11,616 nucleotides of DNA from an uncultured Pseudomonadota bacterium (GTDB lineage: Bacteria; Myxococcota_A; UBA796; GCA-2862545): NCBI GenBank assembly GCA_937891875.1, contig CALATR010000641.1:1-11616 (forward strand), read 5' to 3'. Numbering within the stretch: position 1 is the stretch's first letter; each line of letters opens with the position of its first letter. The translations under genes and the position numbers were made by a program. Below the pieces are notes generated by a model. The model was given only the letters and a program-made list of their open reading frames with translations. It was not told where the DNA came from and did not search any database. Positions 6,486 through 11,616 of this stretch are shown piece by piece.

Positions 6486-7387
6486 TGCGCGCCCTCCTTG
6501 GACTGTCCGCGGTACCCGTGGGACTGCTGGTCGCGTCCCCGGCGCTGGCCACCGGCGTCGACCCCGCCTGCGAGCACCTCGCTGATCTGAAGCCTGCCGA
6601 CTACGAAGAGCAGCAGCAGCAGGACTTCCTGATGAACTACTACGCGCTGGGGGCCTCGTTCTCCGGTGTGCACGCGCCCATCCCCCACGAGGCGGGTCGG
6701 GGCATGATCGGCGTGCGCCTGGGTGGGCTGATGCCCCTGCCGTGTCGGCGCCGCTTCGCGCTGGACTGGTCGAAGACCGAGGACACCAACAAGTCGCCGG
6801 TCCTGCCCACCGTGTCCGCCAGCTACGCCTTCGAGACCCCCTGGGAGGAGGTGGTGCCCTACGCGGAGGTCGGCTTCCTTCCTCCGGTTCCGGTCGCTGG
6901 CACCCGCAACCTCGTGTTCCAGGCCGCGGGCGGCATCGGCTTCCAGGTCAGCGACTCGATGCAGCTGGGCGTGCGCGCCCATGCGGCGGTCCTGCGCACG
7001 ATCGGGGACATCGCCACCCCCATCGCCGAGGGCGATCCGGTCGAAGAGGACCTGTTCCTGGGGTCCACCCTGGGCATCCAGGCGCTGGCCGGCGTCGAGG
7101 CGACCGAGTGGATGACGCCGTACGTCATGGTCGGCCTGCTGGACGCGTCGACCTTCTTCTACATCGGCGACAGCGGCGTCGTGACCAACAACCTGCATCC
7201 GTACCTCGGCCCCGAGTACGCGATCGGCGCGGACATGCTGCTGGTCGACGAGCGGCTGCGGGTCGGCGCCGAGTACTACGGAGCCCCGGGCGGCAGCCGA
7301 ACCCTCGGAGATGCCAACTCCAACTTCGGTTTTGCCGGCTACGGACGCATCCACACGGTGCGGATCCGCGTGGGCGTGGAACTCTAG
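6485..7387 (+). CDS. Predicted outer-membrane beta-barrel protein
   Basis: A 300-residue protein of unrecognised family. A signal peptide (residues 1-22, ending SPALA) leads into an N-terminal acidic/Gln segment with YEEQQQQDF. Alternating hydrophobic strands then run to the end (for example VSASYAFETPWEEVVPYAEV, LHPYLGPEYAIGADMLL, RLRVGAEYY). The last residues VRIRVGVEL fit a barrel-ending strand. Two ATGs lie in tandem at 6482 and 6485. GGAGG at 6474-6478 is three bases from the first and six from the second, so 6485 is preferred; use of 6482 would add one Met and give a four-base ATGA overlap with the cytochrome stop. Either way the two genes are translationally coupled, suggesting that barrel and haem lipoprotein work together (inference). 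Confidence 0.82.
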   Translation: MRALLGLSAVPVGLLVASPALATGVDPACEHLADLKPADYEEQQQQDFLMNYYALGASFSGVHAPIPHEAGRGMIGVRLGGLMPLPCRRRFALDWSKTEDTNKSPVLPTVSASYAFETPWEEVVPYAEVGFLPPVPVAGTRNLVFQAAGGIGFQVSDSMQLGVRAHAAVLRTIGDIATPIAEGDPVEEDLFLGSTLGIQALAGVEATEWMTPYVMVGLLDASTFFYIGDSGVVTNNLHPYLGPEYAIGADMLLVDERLRVGAEYYGAPGGSRTLGDANSNFGFAGYGRIHTVRIRVGVEL

Positions 7388-7411
7388 GACGCGGGCGCGG
7401 TCGGAGGGGGA

Positions 7412-7813
7412 GTGCACCGCCTCGCCCTGCCCGCCCTGGTCGTCTTCGCCGCCGTCTTCGTCGCCTGGCAGAACCTCGACGGAGACGGTGAGTTCTGGCT
7501 GCTGCCCTACCTGGAGCTGCTGCCCTTCGTGGGGGCGGACCTCCAGGCGCGCGGCCTCGCCACCGCCGGGCTGATCGGTGGGCTGGGGCTGATCTCGACC
7601 GGTCTGCAGGGCCTGTCCTGGCGGCGGGCACACCGGCGGGAGGCGGCGGACCAGGCGGAGCTGGCGTCGGTGGACGCGCTGCGCGACTGGCACGAGGCCC
7701 ACGCCTGGGATGGGGTGCTGGACGTCGGCCGCGTGTCTGTGGATGGCCTCAGCGAGCGGGCAGGCGACCCAGCAGCTCCGGGAGGCGTGAGAACGCCCGA
7801 CCTCGGTGGCTGA
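7412..7813 (+). CDS. Small membrane protein with two hydrophobic helices
   Basis: A 133-residue protein of unrecognised family. It starts at GTG 7412 with GGAGG at 7403-7407 and lies 24 nt after the barrel gene, so it is probably the third gene of that operon. Helix one is residues 4-20; helix two is about 48-66. Between them is a loop with DGDGEFWLLPYLELLPFVGADLQ split over a short amphipathic stretch. After helix two a basic patch (WRRAHRR) suggests a cytoplasmic C-terminal part, which is soluble and acidic. The last 21 codons overlap rdgB on the opposite strand, so this tail is the least certain part. Confidence 0.68.
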   Translation: MHRLALPALVVFAAVFVAWQNLDGDGEFWLLPYLELLPFVGADLQARGLATAGLIGGLGLISTGLQGLSWRRAHRREAADQAELASVDALRDWHEAHAWDGVLDVGRVSVDGLSERAGDPAAPGGVRTPDLGG

Positions 7814-8342
7814 TCGCGTTCTTCTCGTCCATCGTCAGCTCGGCCATGGTGCGACCGGGGGCCTCGGTCGGCCAGAAGAGCGGGTCGTAGCCGAAGCCGC
7901 CCTGGCCGCGCGCCTCGTGGCCGATCACGCCCTCGCAGCGGCCGTCGAGGGTGGTCTGAAAGCCGCCGTCCCCGACGAGCGCGAGCACGCAGCGGTAGCG
8001 GGCGGTGCGGTCGGTCCGGTCGCCGAGCAAGGCGAGCAGGTGGCGATTGTTGCCTTCATCCGTGCCTTCTGGGGAGAATCGCTTGCTGAACACCCCCGGT
8101 CGGCCGTCGAGGGCGTCCACCTCGATGCCCGAGTCGTCGGCGCAGGTGAGCAGGCCGGTGACCTGGTGGGCGAAGCGGGCCTTCTGCAGGGCGTTGTGCT
8201 CGAAGGTGTCGCCGTCCTCGGGGAGCTCGTCGGGCAGGCCGGTGACGTCGTCGAGGGTGAGGAGCTGGACCGGCAGATCGGCCAGGATCTGGCGGATCTC
8301 GTGGACCTTGTGGGCGTTGCGGGTCGCGAGCAGGAGCTTCAT
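7749..8342 (-). CDS. rdgB: RdgB/HAM1 non-canonical purine NTP pyrophosphatase
   Basis: A 197-residue enzyme, the same length as E. coli RdgB. It hydrolyses ITP, dITP and XTP to monophosphates, keeping deaminated purines out of DNA and RNA. Family motifs in order: LLATRNAHKVHEI (4-16, triphosphate binding), FEHNALQKARF (47-57), ADDSGIEVDALDGRPGVFSK (68-87, with catalytic Asp70), GQGGFGYDPLF (146-156) and the C-terminal SHRGRAF (178-184) that contacts the base. The ATG (complement of 8340-8342) is chosen because the family starts there and GAGG lies five bases upstream; an upstream in-frame extension of 51 codons is not conserved in the family. It is divergent from the acidic hypothetical gene and overlaps the small membrane-protein gene by 65 bp at its 3' end. 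Confidence 0.95.
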   Translation of the reverse strand: MKLLLATRNAHKVHEIRQILADLPVQLLTLDDVTGLPDELPEDGDTFEHNALQKARFAHQVTGLLTCADDSGIEVDALDGRPGVFSKRFSPEGTDEGNNRHLLALLGDRTDRTARYRCVLALVGDGGFQTTLDGRCEGVIGHEARGQGGFGYDPLFWPTEAPGRTMAELTMDEKNAISHRGRAFSRLPELLGRLPAR

Positions 8343-8375
8343 GGTGTCCTCGGGATCGTCGGCGGCGCTGTAGCC

Positions 8376-8394
8376 GGTCGTCCGGTCGACGACC
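8376..8394. promoter_or_regulatory. Inverted repeat in the rdgB / acidic-protein divergent region
   Basis: GGTCGTC (8376-8382) pairs perfectly with GACGACC (8388-8394) over a five-base spacer. It lies 33 bp upstream of the rdgB ATG, within the 136-bp region shared by two divergent genes. It could be an operator for either gene. CCGGTCG also occurs twice here (8374-8380 and 8382-8388). Confidence 0.3.
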
Positions 8395-8478
8395 CGTTGG
8401 ACCGGGCGGGCCCAGCGGACTACGGGCGGCCGGCGCCAACACGGGAGCGATGGTTCCCTGGTGCGGAGGACGTGGCTC

Positions 8479-9018
8479 ATGGATGAGCTGGACAAGGACG
8501 GGCTGGCGGCCGCGCTCGACGGTCGCTCGGAGCTCGATGTGCTCGTCGAGCAGCTGGACGAGCTGCTCGCGGAGGCGGTGGTCAGCGCGGACGAGGCCCT
8601 CGAGGTCGCGACCGTCGCCGGGCTGGCCGTGCGCCTGGGCGCGACCTCGGATCAGGTGGCCGACGCGCGTCAGTGGCTGGACGAGGGCGGTCTGGAGCTG
8701 GTCGAAGAGGGCCTGGACGAGGTCGACTGGGACGAGCTCGTAGACAACCTCGACAACCTGGAGGGCGCGGACGACCACACCGTCGACGAGGCCCTGTCCG
8801 ACTTCGACGACCTGGTCGCCGCGGCGGCCTTCGTGGGTCAGGAGAGCCGGGTTCGCGAGGCGGCGCGCAAGGTGGCGGCGATCATCCGGCTGGTGCCGGA
8901 TCCGTTCGTCTTCATGGTGCCCACGGGCGAGCAGATGATGGGCTGTCGCCTCGTGGCCAGCGACCTGGATCTGTACGACTACTGGCTCGCCATCGCCCAG
9001 GCGGAGAGCTGGTCCTAG
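8479..9018 (+). CDS. Highly acidic hypothetical protein
   Basis: A 179-residue protein of unrecognised family. The ATG at 8479 has GGAGGA eight bases upstream (8465-8470); an in-frame GTG at 8461 precedes that site and is less likely. There is no signal peptide or membrane segment, so it should be cytosolic. Helix-forming segments rich in Asp/Glu and Leu/Ala dominate residues 1-117 (for example LVEQLDELLAEAVV), with very acidic runs between 68 and 111. The last 60 residues differ: a basic helix (RVREAARKVAAIIRL), a hydrophobic strand (DPFVFMVP) and an aromatic end (YDYWLAIAQAESW). The acidic part could mimic DNA or act as a protein-interaction surface, but nothing in the sequence proves this. 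It is followed by strong hairpins and then the SOS-controlled imuA promoter. Confidence 0.75.
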   Translation: MDELDKDGLAAALDGRSELDVLVEQLDELLAEAVVSADEALEVATVAGLAVRLGATSDQVADARQWLDEGGLELVEEGLDEVDWDELVDNLDNLEGADDHTVDEALSDFDDLVAAAAFVGQESRVREAARKVAAIIRLVPDPFVFMVPTGEQMMGCRLVASDLDLYDYWLAIAQAESWS

Positions 9019-9025
9019 GGCACAT

Positions 9026-9063
9026 CCGGACAGCATTCGGCGAATACGCCAGATTCTGTCCGG
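9026..9063 (+). terminator. Imperfect long hairpin 8 nt after the acidic-protein stop
   Basis: CCGGACAG (9026-9033) pairs with CTGTCCGG (9056-9063). Inside, ATT/GAT and GGCG/CGCC continue the helix with two single mismatches, closing on loop AATA (9043-9046). The stem totals 15 pairs. The position just after the stop suggests a terminator or 3'-end protector. No T-run follows. Confidence 0.6.
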
Positions 9064-9105
9064 CACGATGCGGTCGAATTTCGTCCGAATCGTGAGAGTG
9101 CACGA

Positions 9106-9141
9106 TGAAGCTTGGAGATCGATCGTGATCTTCGAGCTTCA
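9106..9141. other. Fifteen-base-pair hairpin upstream of the imuA promoter
   Basis: Bases 9106-9120 pair with 9127-9141 without any gap; two of 15 pairs are G-U wobbles in RNA. The loop is GATCGT. As DNA it is a near-perfect palindrome with two mismatches, starting 52 bp upstream of the -35 element of imuA. No T-run on either side marks it as an intrinsic terminator. It may be a second 3'-end structure for the upstream transcript or a protein-binding site. Confidence 0.5.
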
Positions 9142-9157
9142 CACGAGAGATCCATCC

Positions 9158-9186
9158 TTGATGGACCCCGAGGCCTGAACTATTGT
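9158..9186 (+). promoter_or_regulatory. Sigma70-type promoter of imuAB
   Basis: TTGATG (9158-9163) matches four of six bases of TTGACA. TATTGT (9181-9186) matches four of six of TATAAT. The spacer is exactly 17 bp. The predicted transcript would start near 9193, about 55 nt before the imuA ATG. The LexA operator covers the -10. Confidence 0.6.
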
Positions 9187-9191
9187 TCAGG
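9174..9191. promoter_or_regulatory. LexA operator (SOS box)
   Basis: CCTGAACTATTGTTCAGG is a perfect 7-bp inverted repeat with a four-base centre. It contains GAAC-N4-GTTC, the core of the Gram-positive-type LexA box, and matches 15 of 17 positions of the M. xanthus consensus CTRHAMRYBYGTTCAGS as I recall it. It overlaps the -10 of the imuA promoter, so bound LexA should block RNA polymerase until DNA damage triggers LexA self-cleavage. Confidence 0.85.
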
Positions 9192-9248
9192 TGTTGCAGG
9201 CGGCGGGGGCCGCGCTGCGAGGCCGTGAGGGCGGCCGGGGAAGGAACC

Positions 9249-9884
9249 ATGTCCGAGGGCGCTGCTGTGTCCCTCGACGCTCTACGTGCGCGCATCCAGG
9301 CGCTCGAGGGGCGTCGTGTGCATCGACGTCGTGAGCCGACCGGGATCGAGGGACTCGATCGGCTGACCGGGGGCCTGCCCCAGCCAGGCCTGGTGGAGCT
9401 GCACGGCCCCCCGGGTGCCGGGGCGGAGCGGCTGGCGGCGGACATCCTGGTTCGGCCGGCGCGCTTCGGCCGGCCGGTGGCCTGGGTGGACGCCGGGCGC
9501 ACGCTCTACCCGCCCGCCCTGGCCCAGCGGGGGCTGGACCTGCGCTACCTGCTGCTGGTGCGCCCGCCCGCCGGGCACGAGGTGTGGGCCATGGAGCAGC
9601 TGCTGCGCTCGGGGGTGTTCCCCTTCGTGGTGGGCTCGGGGCTGATCCGCCTGGGCAAGGCAGGGCCGCGCTGGGGACGGGCGGTGGAGCAGGGAGGCTG
9701 CACCGCGATCGTGGTCTCGGAGCAGCCGAGTCGTGCCTTGCCGGCGGATCTTCGGCTGGCGGTGGGGCCGGACGGGGTGACGGTCTCGCGGGACCGGACC
9801 GGGGCGTTCGGCCGGCAGGGGGCGACGCCGGAGGAGCCGGTGGACTGCGATCCGTGGCAGCAGGCGCGCTGGATGGCGTCGTGA
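9249..9884 (+). CDS. imuA: ImuA, RecA-like SOS mutagenesis accessory protein
   Basis: A 211-residue RecA-superfamily protein, shorter than RecA. ImuA works with ImuB and DnaE2 in damage-induced mutagenesis (established for the imuA-imuB-dnaE2 cassette). The opening TGIEGLDRLTGGLPQPGLVE (31-50) is the RecA/ImuA entry motif. The Walker A loop is GPPGAGAE (53-60): the lysine is replaced by Ala59 and the Ser/Thr by Glu60. The Walker B position (FPFVVGSG, 124-131) has Gly in place of Asp. ATP hydrolysis is therefore unlikely. The C-terminal LRLAVGPDGVTVSRDRTG matches the end of the RecA-like core. The ATG at 9249 has AAGG four bases upstream; a TTG at 9183 lies inside the LexA box and is rejected. 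It ends in a four-base overlap with imuB. Identification rests on fold motifs plus the imuB neighbour and SOS box. Confidence 0.88.
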   Translation: MSEGAAVSLDALRARIQALEGRRVHRRREPTGIEGLDRLTGGLPQPGLVELHGPPGAGAERLAADILVRPARFGRPVAWVDAGRTLYPPALAQRGLDLRYLLLVRPPAGHEVWAMEQLLRSGVFPFVVGSGLIRLGKAGPRWGRAVEQGGCTAIVVSEQPSRALPADLRLAVGPDGVTVSRDRTGAFGRQGATPEEPVDCDPWQQARWMAS

Positions 9885-11509
9885 AGCACCCCGCGGGGCT
9901 GGTGCTGTTCCCGGACCGCGGTCCCTGGCCGGAGGCGTCGGTCGGGGGTCAGAGGGAGGCGCGCGACACCGGTCGGGAGCCGCTCCGGGCGCGCACGCCT
10001 CGCTACCTGGTGGTGCGCCTGCCCGCCTTCGCCCTGGAGCGCTGCGGCTACGACAGCGGGGACGTGGCGGCCTGCGTGGACGACGTGAAGAGCGCCACCC
10101 GGATCGTCGCGCTCACCCCGGCGGCCGCGGCCGAGGGGCTGCGGGTGGGCATGACGGCCGCGGAGGCGCGCGCCCAGGCTCCCTCGGTGGCGCTGGAGCC
10201 CCTGGACGCGGTCGGCCAGGCCCAGGATCACCAGGCTCTGCTGGAGGCCTTCGCCGGCTTCAGCGACCGGCTGGCCACGTGGGGTGAGCAGGATCTGGTG
10301 CTGGACGTGCGGGGCACGGCGCACCTGTTCGGAGGGGAGGAGGGCCTGCTCGACCAGGTGCGGGAGCGGGCGGCCGCCCTGGGGCACAGCTGTCGGCTGG
10401 CGATCGCTGATGATCCGCTCGCGGCCTGGGCTATCGCAGCGTACGGCTCCGGGGACACGGCCGTGCCACCGGGGGGAGCGGCCGCCGCGCTGGCGCCCCT
10501 GCCCATCGTCGCGCTGGGCCCCTCGCCGGAGCTGGCGGACTCGCTGGAGGTCCTGGGGATCCGCAAGGTGGGCACCTGGGCGGAGCTGGACCCGGCGTCG
10601 GTGGCGGGGCGCTTCGGGGAGGAGGGCCTGCGCCTGCATCGGATCGCCCGCGGGGAGACGGCCTCGCGCCTGCCCTGGCAGCACGCGGACGGCAGCACCG
10701 TGTGCGAAGGCGTCGTGCTGGGCGGGCCGACCATCCGGCTCGAGCCCATCCACTTCGTCCTGCCGGGCCTGCTGGTGCGAGTGTGCGAGTCGCTGGCCCG
10801 ACGGGACGCCATGGCGGTGCGGCTGGCCATCCGCCTGCTCCTGGAGCGTGGGCCGCCCCACGTCGTGCGGGTGCGTGTCGGTCGGCCCACCCGGGACCCG
10901 GAGCGGCTGCAGCGCCTGGTGGCCGCGCGGCTGGAGCGGGTGCGCCTGGACGCGCCGGCGGTGGAGCTCCTCCTGGAGGTGGAGGAGCACACGGCGGAGC
11001 AGGGCTGGCAGCCGGGCCTGATGGATCGGGCGGAGGCGGCGGAGCCCCTGGAAGACCTGCTGGCCCGCATGACCGACGCGCTGGGGGAGGGCGTGCTCTT
11101 CGGCGCGGTGCCGGCCGACTCCTGGCTCCCGGAAGAAGGCTGGACCAAGCGTGAGTTTCGACCGGGGGCTCGGTTGCCTGGCCCGCCTGCCCACCGCAAG
11201 GGCGACCAGGATCCCGTCGCCGAGCAGCGCCACCTGGAGGTCGAAGGCGAGCGTCCACGGCCGATCCACCTGCTGCCGCGCCCGGACCGGGTGGAGGTGC
11301 AGGAGCGGGGCGGCAGGCCGGTGCGGGTGCGGCTGGAGACAGGCTGGGCCACCGTGTCCCGCTCCGAGGGCCCGGAGCGCCTGGAGGGGGGCTGGTGGCG
11401 CAGCGATGGCGGCTGGTGTCGCGACTACTGGATCGTCAGCGTGGACGGCCGGACCGGGTGGTGCTTCCGGGATGAACAGGCCCGCTGGTACGTCCAGGGC
11501 TGGTTCTGA
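9881..11509 (+). CDS. imuB: ImuB, catalytically inactive Y-family polymerase-like adaptor
   Basis: A 542-residue protein that links DnaE2 to the beta clamp in SOS mutagenesis. The Y-family core starts near residue 41. Where active DinB has VDMDAF, this has VRLPAF (45-50), so both acidic positions are lost. The SIDE motif is replaced by GEQD (135-138), leaving Gln137 at the catalytic aspartate position. LDVRGTAHLFGGEEGLL and LAIADDPLAAWAIA are typical of ImuB. A thumb/HhH region follows (about 219-260), then the little-finger/PAD domain to about 370. QPGLMD (377-382) sits where the clamp-binding motif normally lies. The C-terminal ImuB domain ends with GWWRSDGGWCRDYW and WYVQGWF. The GTG at 9881 overlaps the imuA stop (GTGA), so translation is coupled; no strong ribosome binding site is visible. 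The first 40 residues precede the core and are unusual. Confidence 0.93.
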   Translation: MKHPAGLVLFPDRGPWPEASVGGQREARDTGREPLRARTPRYLVVRLPAFALERCGYDSGDVAACVDDVKSATRIVALTPAAAAEGLRVGMTAAEARAQAPSVALEPLDAVGQAQDHQALLEAFAGFSDRLATWGEQDLVLDVRGTAHLFGGEEGLLDQVRERAAALGHSCRLAIADDPLAAWAIAAYGSGDTAVPPGGAAAALAPLPIVALGPSPELADSLEVLGIRKVGTWAELDPASVAGRFGEEGLRLHRIARGETASRLPWQHADGSTVCEGVVLGGPTIRLEPIHFVLPGLLVRVCESLARRDAMAVRLAIRLLLERGPPHVVRVRVGRPTRDPERLQRLVAARLERVRLDAPAVELLLEVEEHTAEQGWQPGLMDRAEAAEPLEDLLARMTDALGEGVLFGAVPADSWLPEEGWTKREFRPGARLPGPPAHRKGDQDPVAEQRHLEVEGERPRPIHLLPRPDRVEVQERGGRPVRVRLETGWATVSRSEGPERLEGGWWRSDGGWCRDYWIVSVDGRTGWCFRDEQARWYVQGWF

Positions 11510-11616
11510 TGGCGCCGCGGCGGACGTATCGTGGATTGCTTGTTCCTTCCTTGGCACTGGCGTGCAGGTCGCCACGTGTCATGGGGAGGGCCCCCGGAAG
11601 TCAGCCTCCGCCCTGG
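11509..11616 (+). other. Window end after imuB; open frame of unknown meaning
   Basis: The imuB stop and an ATG overlap as TGATG (11507-11511). The frame from this ATG is open for 36 codons to the window end, but the peptide (MAPRRTYRGLLVPSLALA...) does not resemble the start of DnaE2 and no clear ribosome binding site precedes it. It may be spacer before the next gene. Confidence 0.25.

Noticed and set aside
8461..8478. GTG start adding six codons to the acidic protein
   Set aside because: It lies before the GGAGGA at 8465-8470, which is properly spaced only for the ATG at 8479.
9183..9248. TTG start adding 22 codons to imuA
   Set aside because: It would start within the LexA operator and upstream of the predicted transcript start, so it cannot be translated from that promoter.
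11551..11566. Sigma54-like promoter (TTGGCAC then TGC) after imuB
   Set aside because: The GG and GC elements are separated by nine bases where ten are required, a spacing sigma54 does not tolerate well.
9545..11575. Open frame of 676 codons antisense to imuB
   Set aside because: Stop codons are rare in such GC-rich DNA. The product is low-complexity Arg/Pro/Gln-rich with no family motif, while the plus strand encodes a clear ImuB.

Overview
The window is a dense, high-GC stretch (roughly 70% G+C by eye) of a Gram-negative bacterial chromosome. The Gram-negative call rests on a lipoprotein with a lipobox, a predicted outer-membrane beta-barrel and several Sec signal peptides. Codons end strongly in G/C and starts include GTG. 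A LexA-type operator next to imuA matches 15 of 17 positions of the Myxococcus xanthus LexA consensus as I remember it. Together this suggests a Myxococcota or other deltaproteobacterial lineage. The taxon is inferred, not proven. The genes look like ordinary chromosome; I see no IS element, integrase, CRISPR array or phage gene.

Layout, left to right. Positions 2-739 hold the 3' part of an unrecognised, probably exported protein (+). It converges on a small two-helix membrane protein (750-1115, -), which is divergent from a cytosolic S9A prolyl oligopeptidase (1212-3278, +). A 535-nt gene-free stretch follows (3279-3813). It holds hairpins, an A8/T8 tract, a tRNA-like acceptor helix readable on the minus strand, and mutually exclusive hairpins just upstream of an HU gene (3814-4101, +). 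HU ends at a strong 14-bp terminator hairpin. Next is a secreted TPR-like protein with a Pro/Lys linker and two C-terminal membrane segments (4275-5264, +), then a hairpin that could terminate from both sides. A tRNA-Pro(UGG) (5350-5423, -) and a Dps ferritin-like protein (5488-5949, -) follow. Divergent from dps is a tight three-gene unit: a monohaem c-type cytochrome lipoprotein (6084-6485), a beta-barrel protein (6485-7387, one-base overlap) and a small membrane protein (7412-7813). The last gene overlaps tail-to-tail with rdgB/ITPase (7749-8342, -). A very acidic hypothetical protein (8479-9018, +) comes next, then two strong hairpins.

The right end is the clearest functional system: the start of an SOS mutagenesis cassette. 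A sigma70-like promoter has an 18-bp LexA palindrome over its -10 element. It drives imuA (RecA-like, 9249-9884) and imuB (Y-family-like, 9881-11509), which overlap by four bases. Both proteins look catalytically dead: ImuA lacks the Walker A lysine, and ImuB lacks the polymerase acidic residues. This fits their known role as adaptors for the error-prone polymerase DnaE2. The window ends 107 nt after imuB and dnaE2 is not visible in it.

Several genes fit genome protection under stress: Dps (iron and peroxide), RdgB (cleansing of ITP/XTP), HU (nucleoid) and ImuAB (damage tolerance). Apart from imuAB they are separate transcription units, so this is a theme and not an operon.
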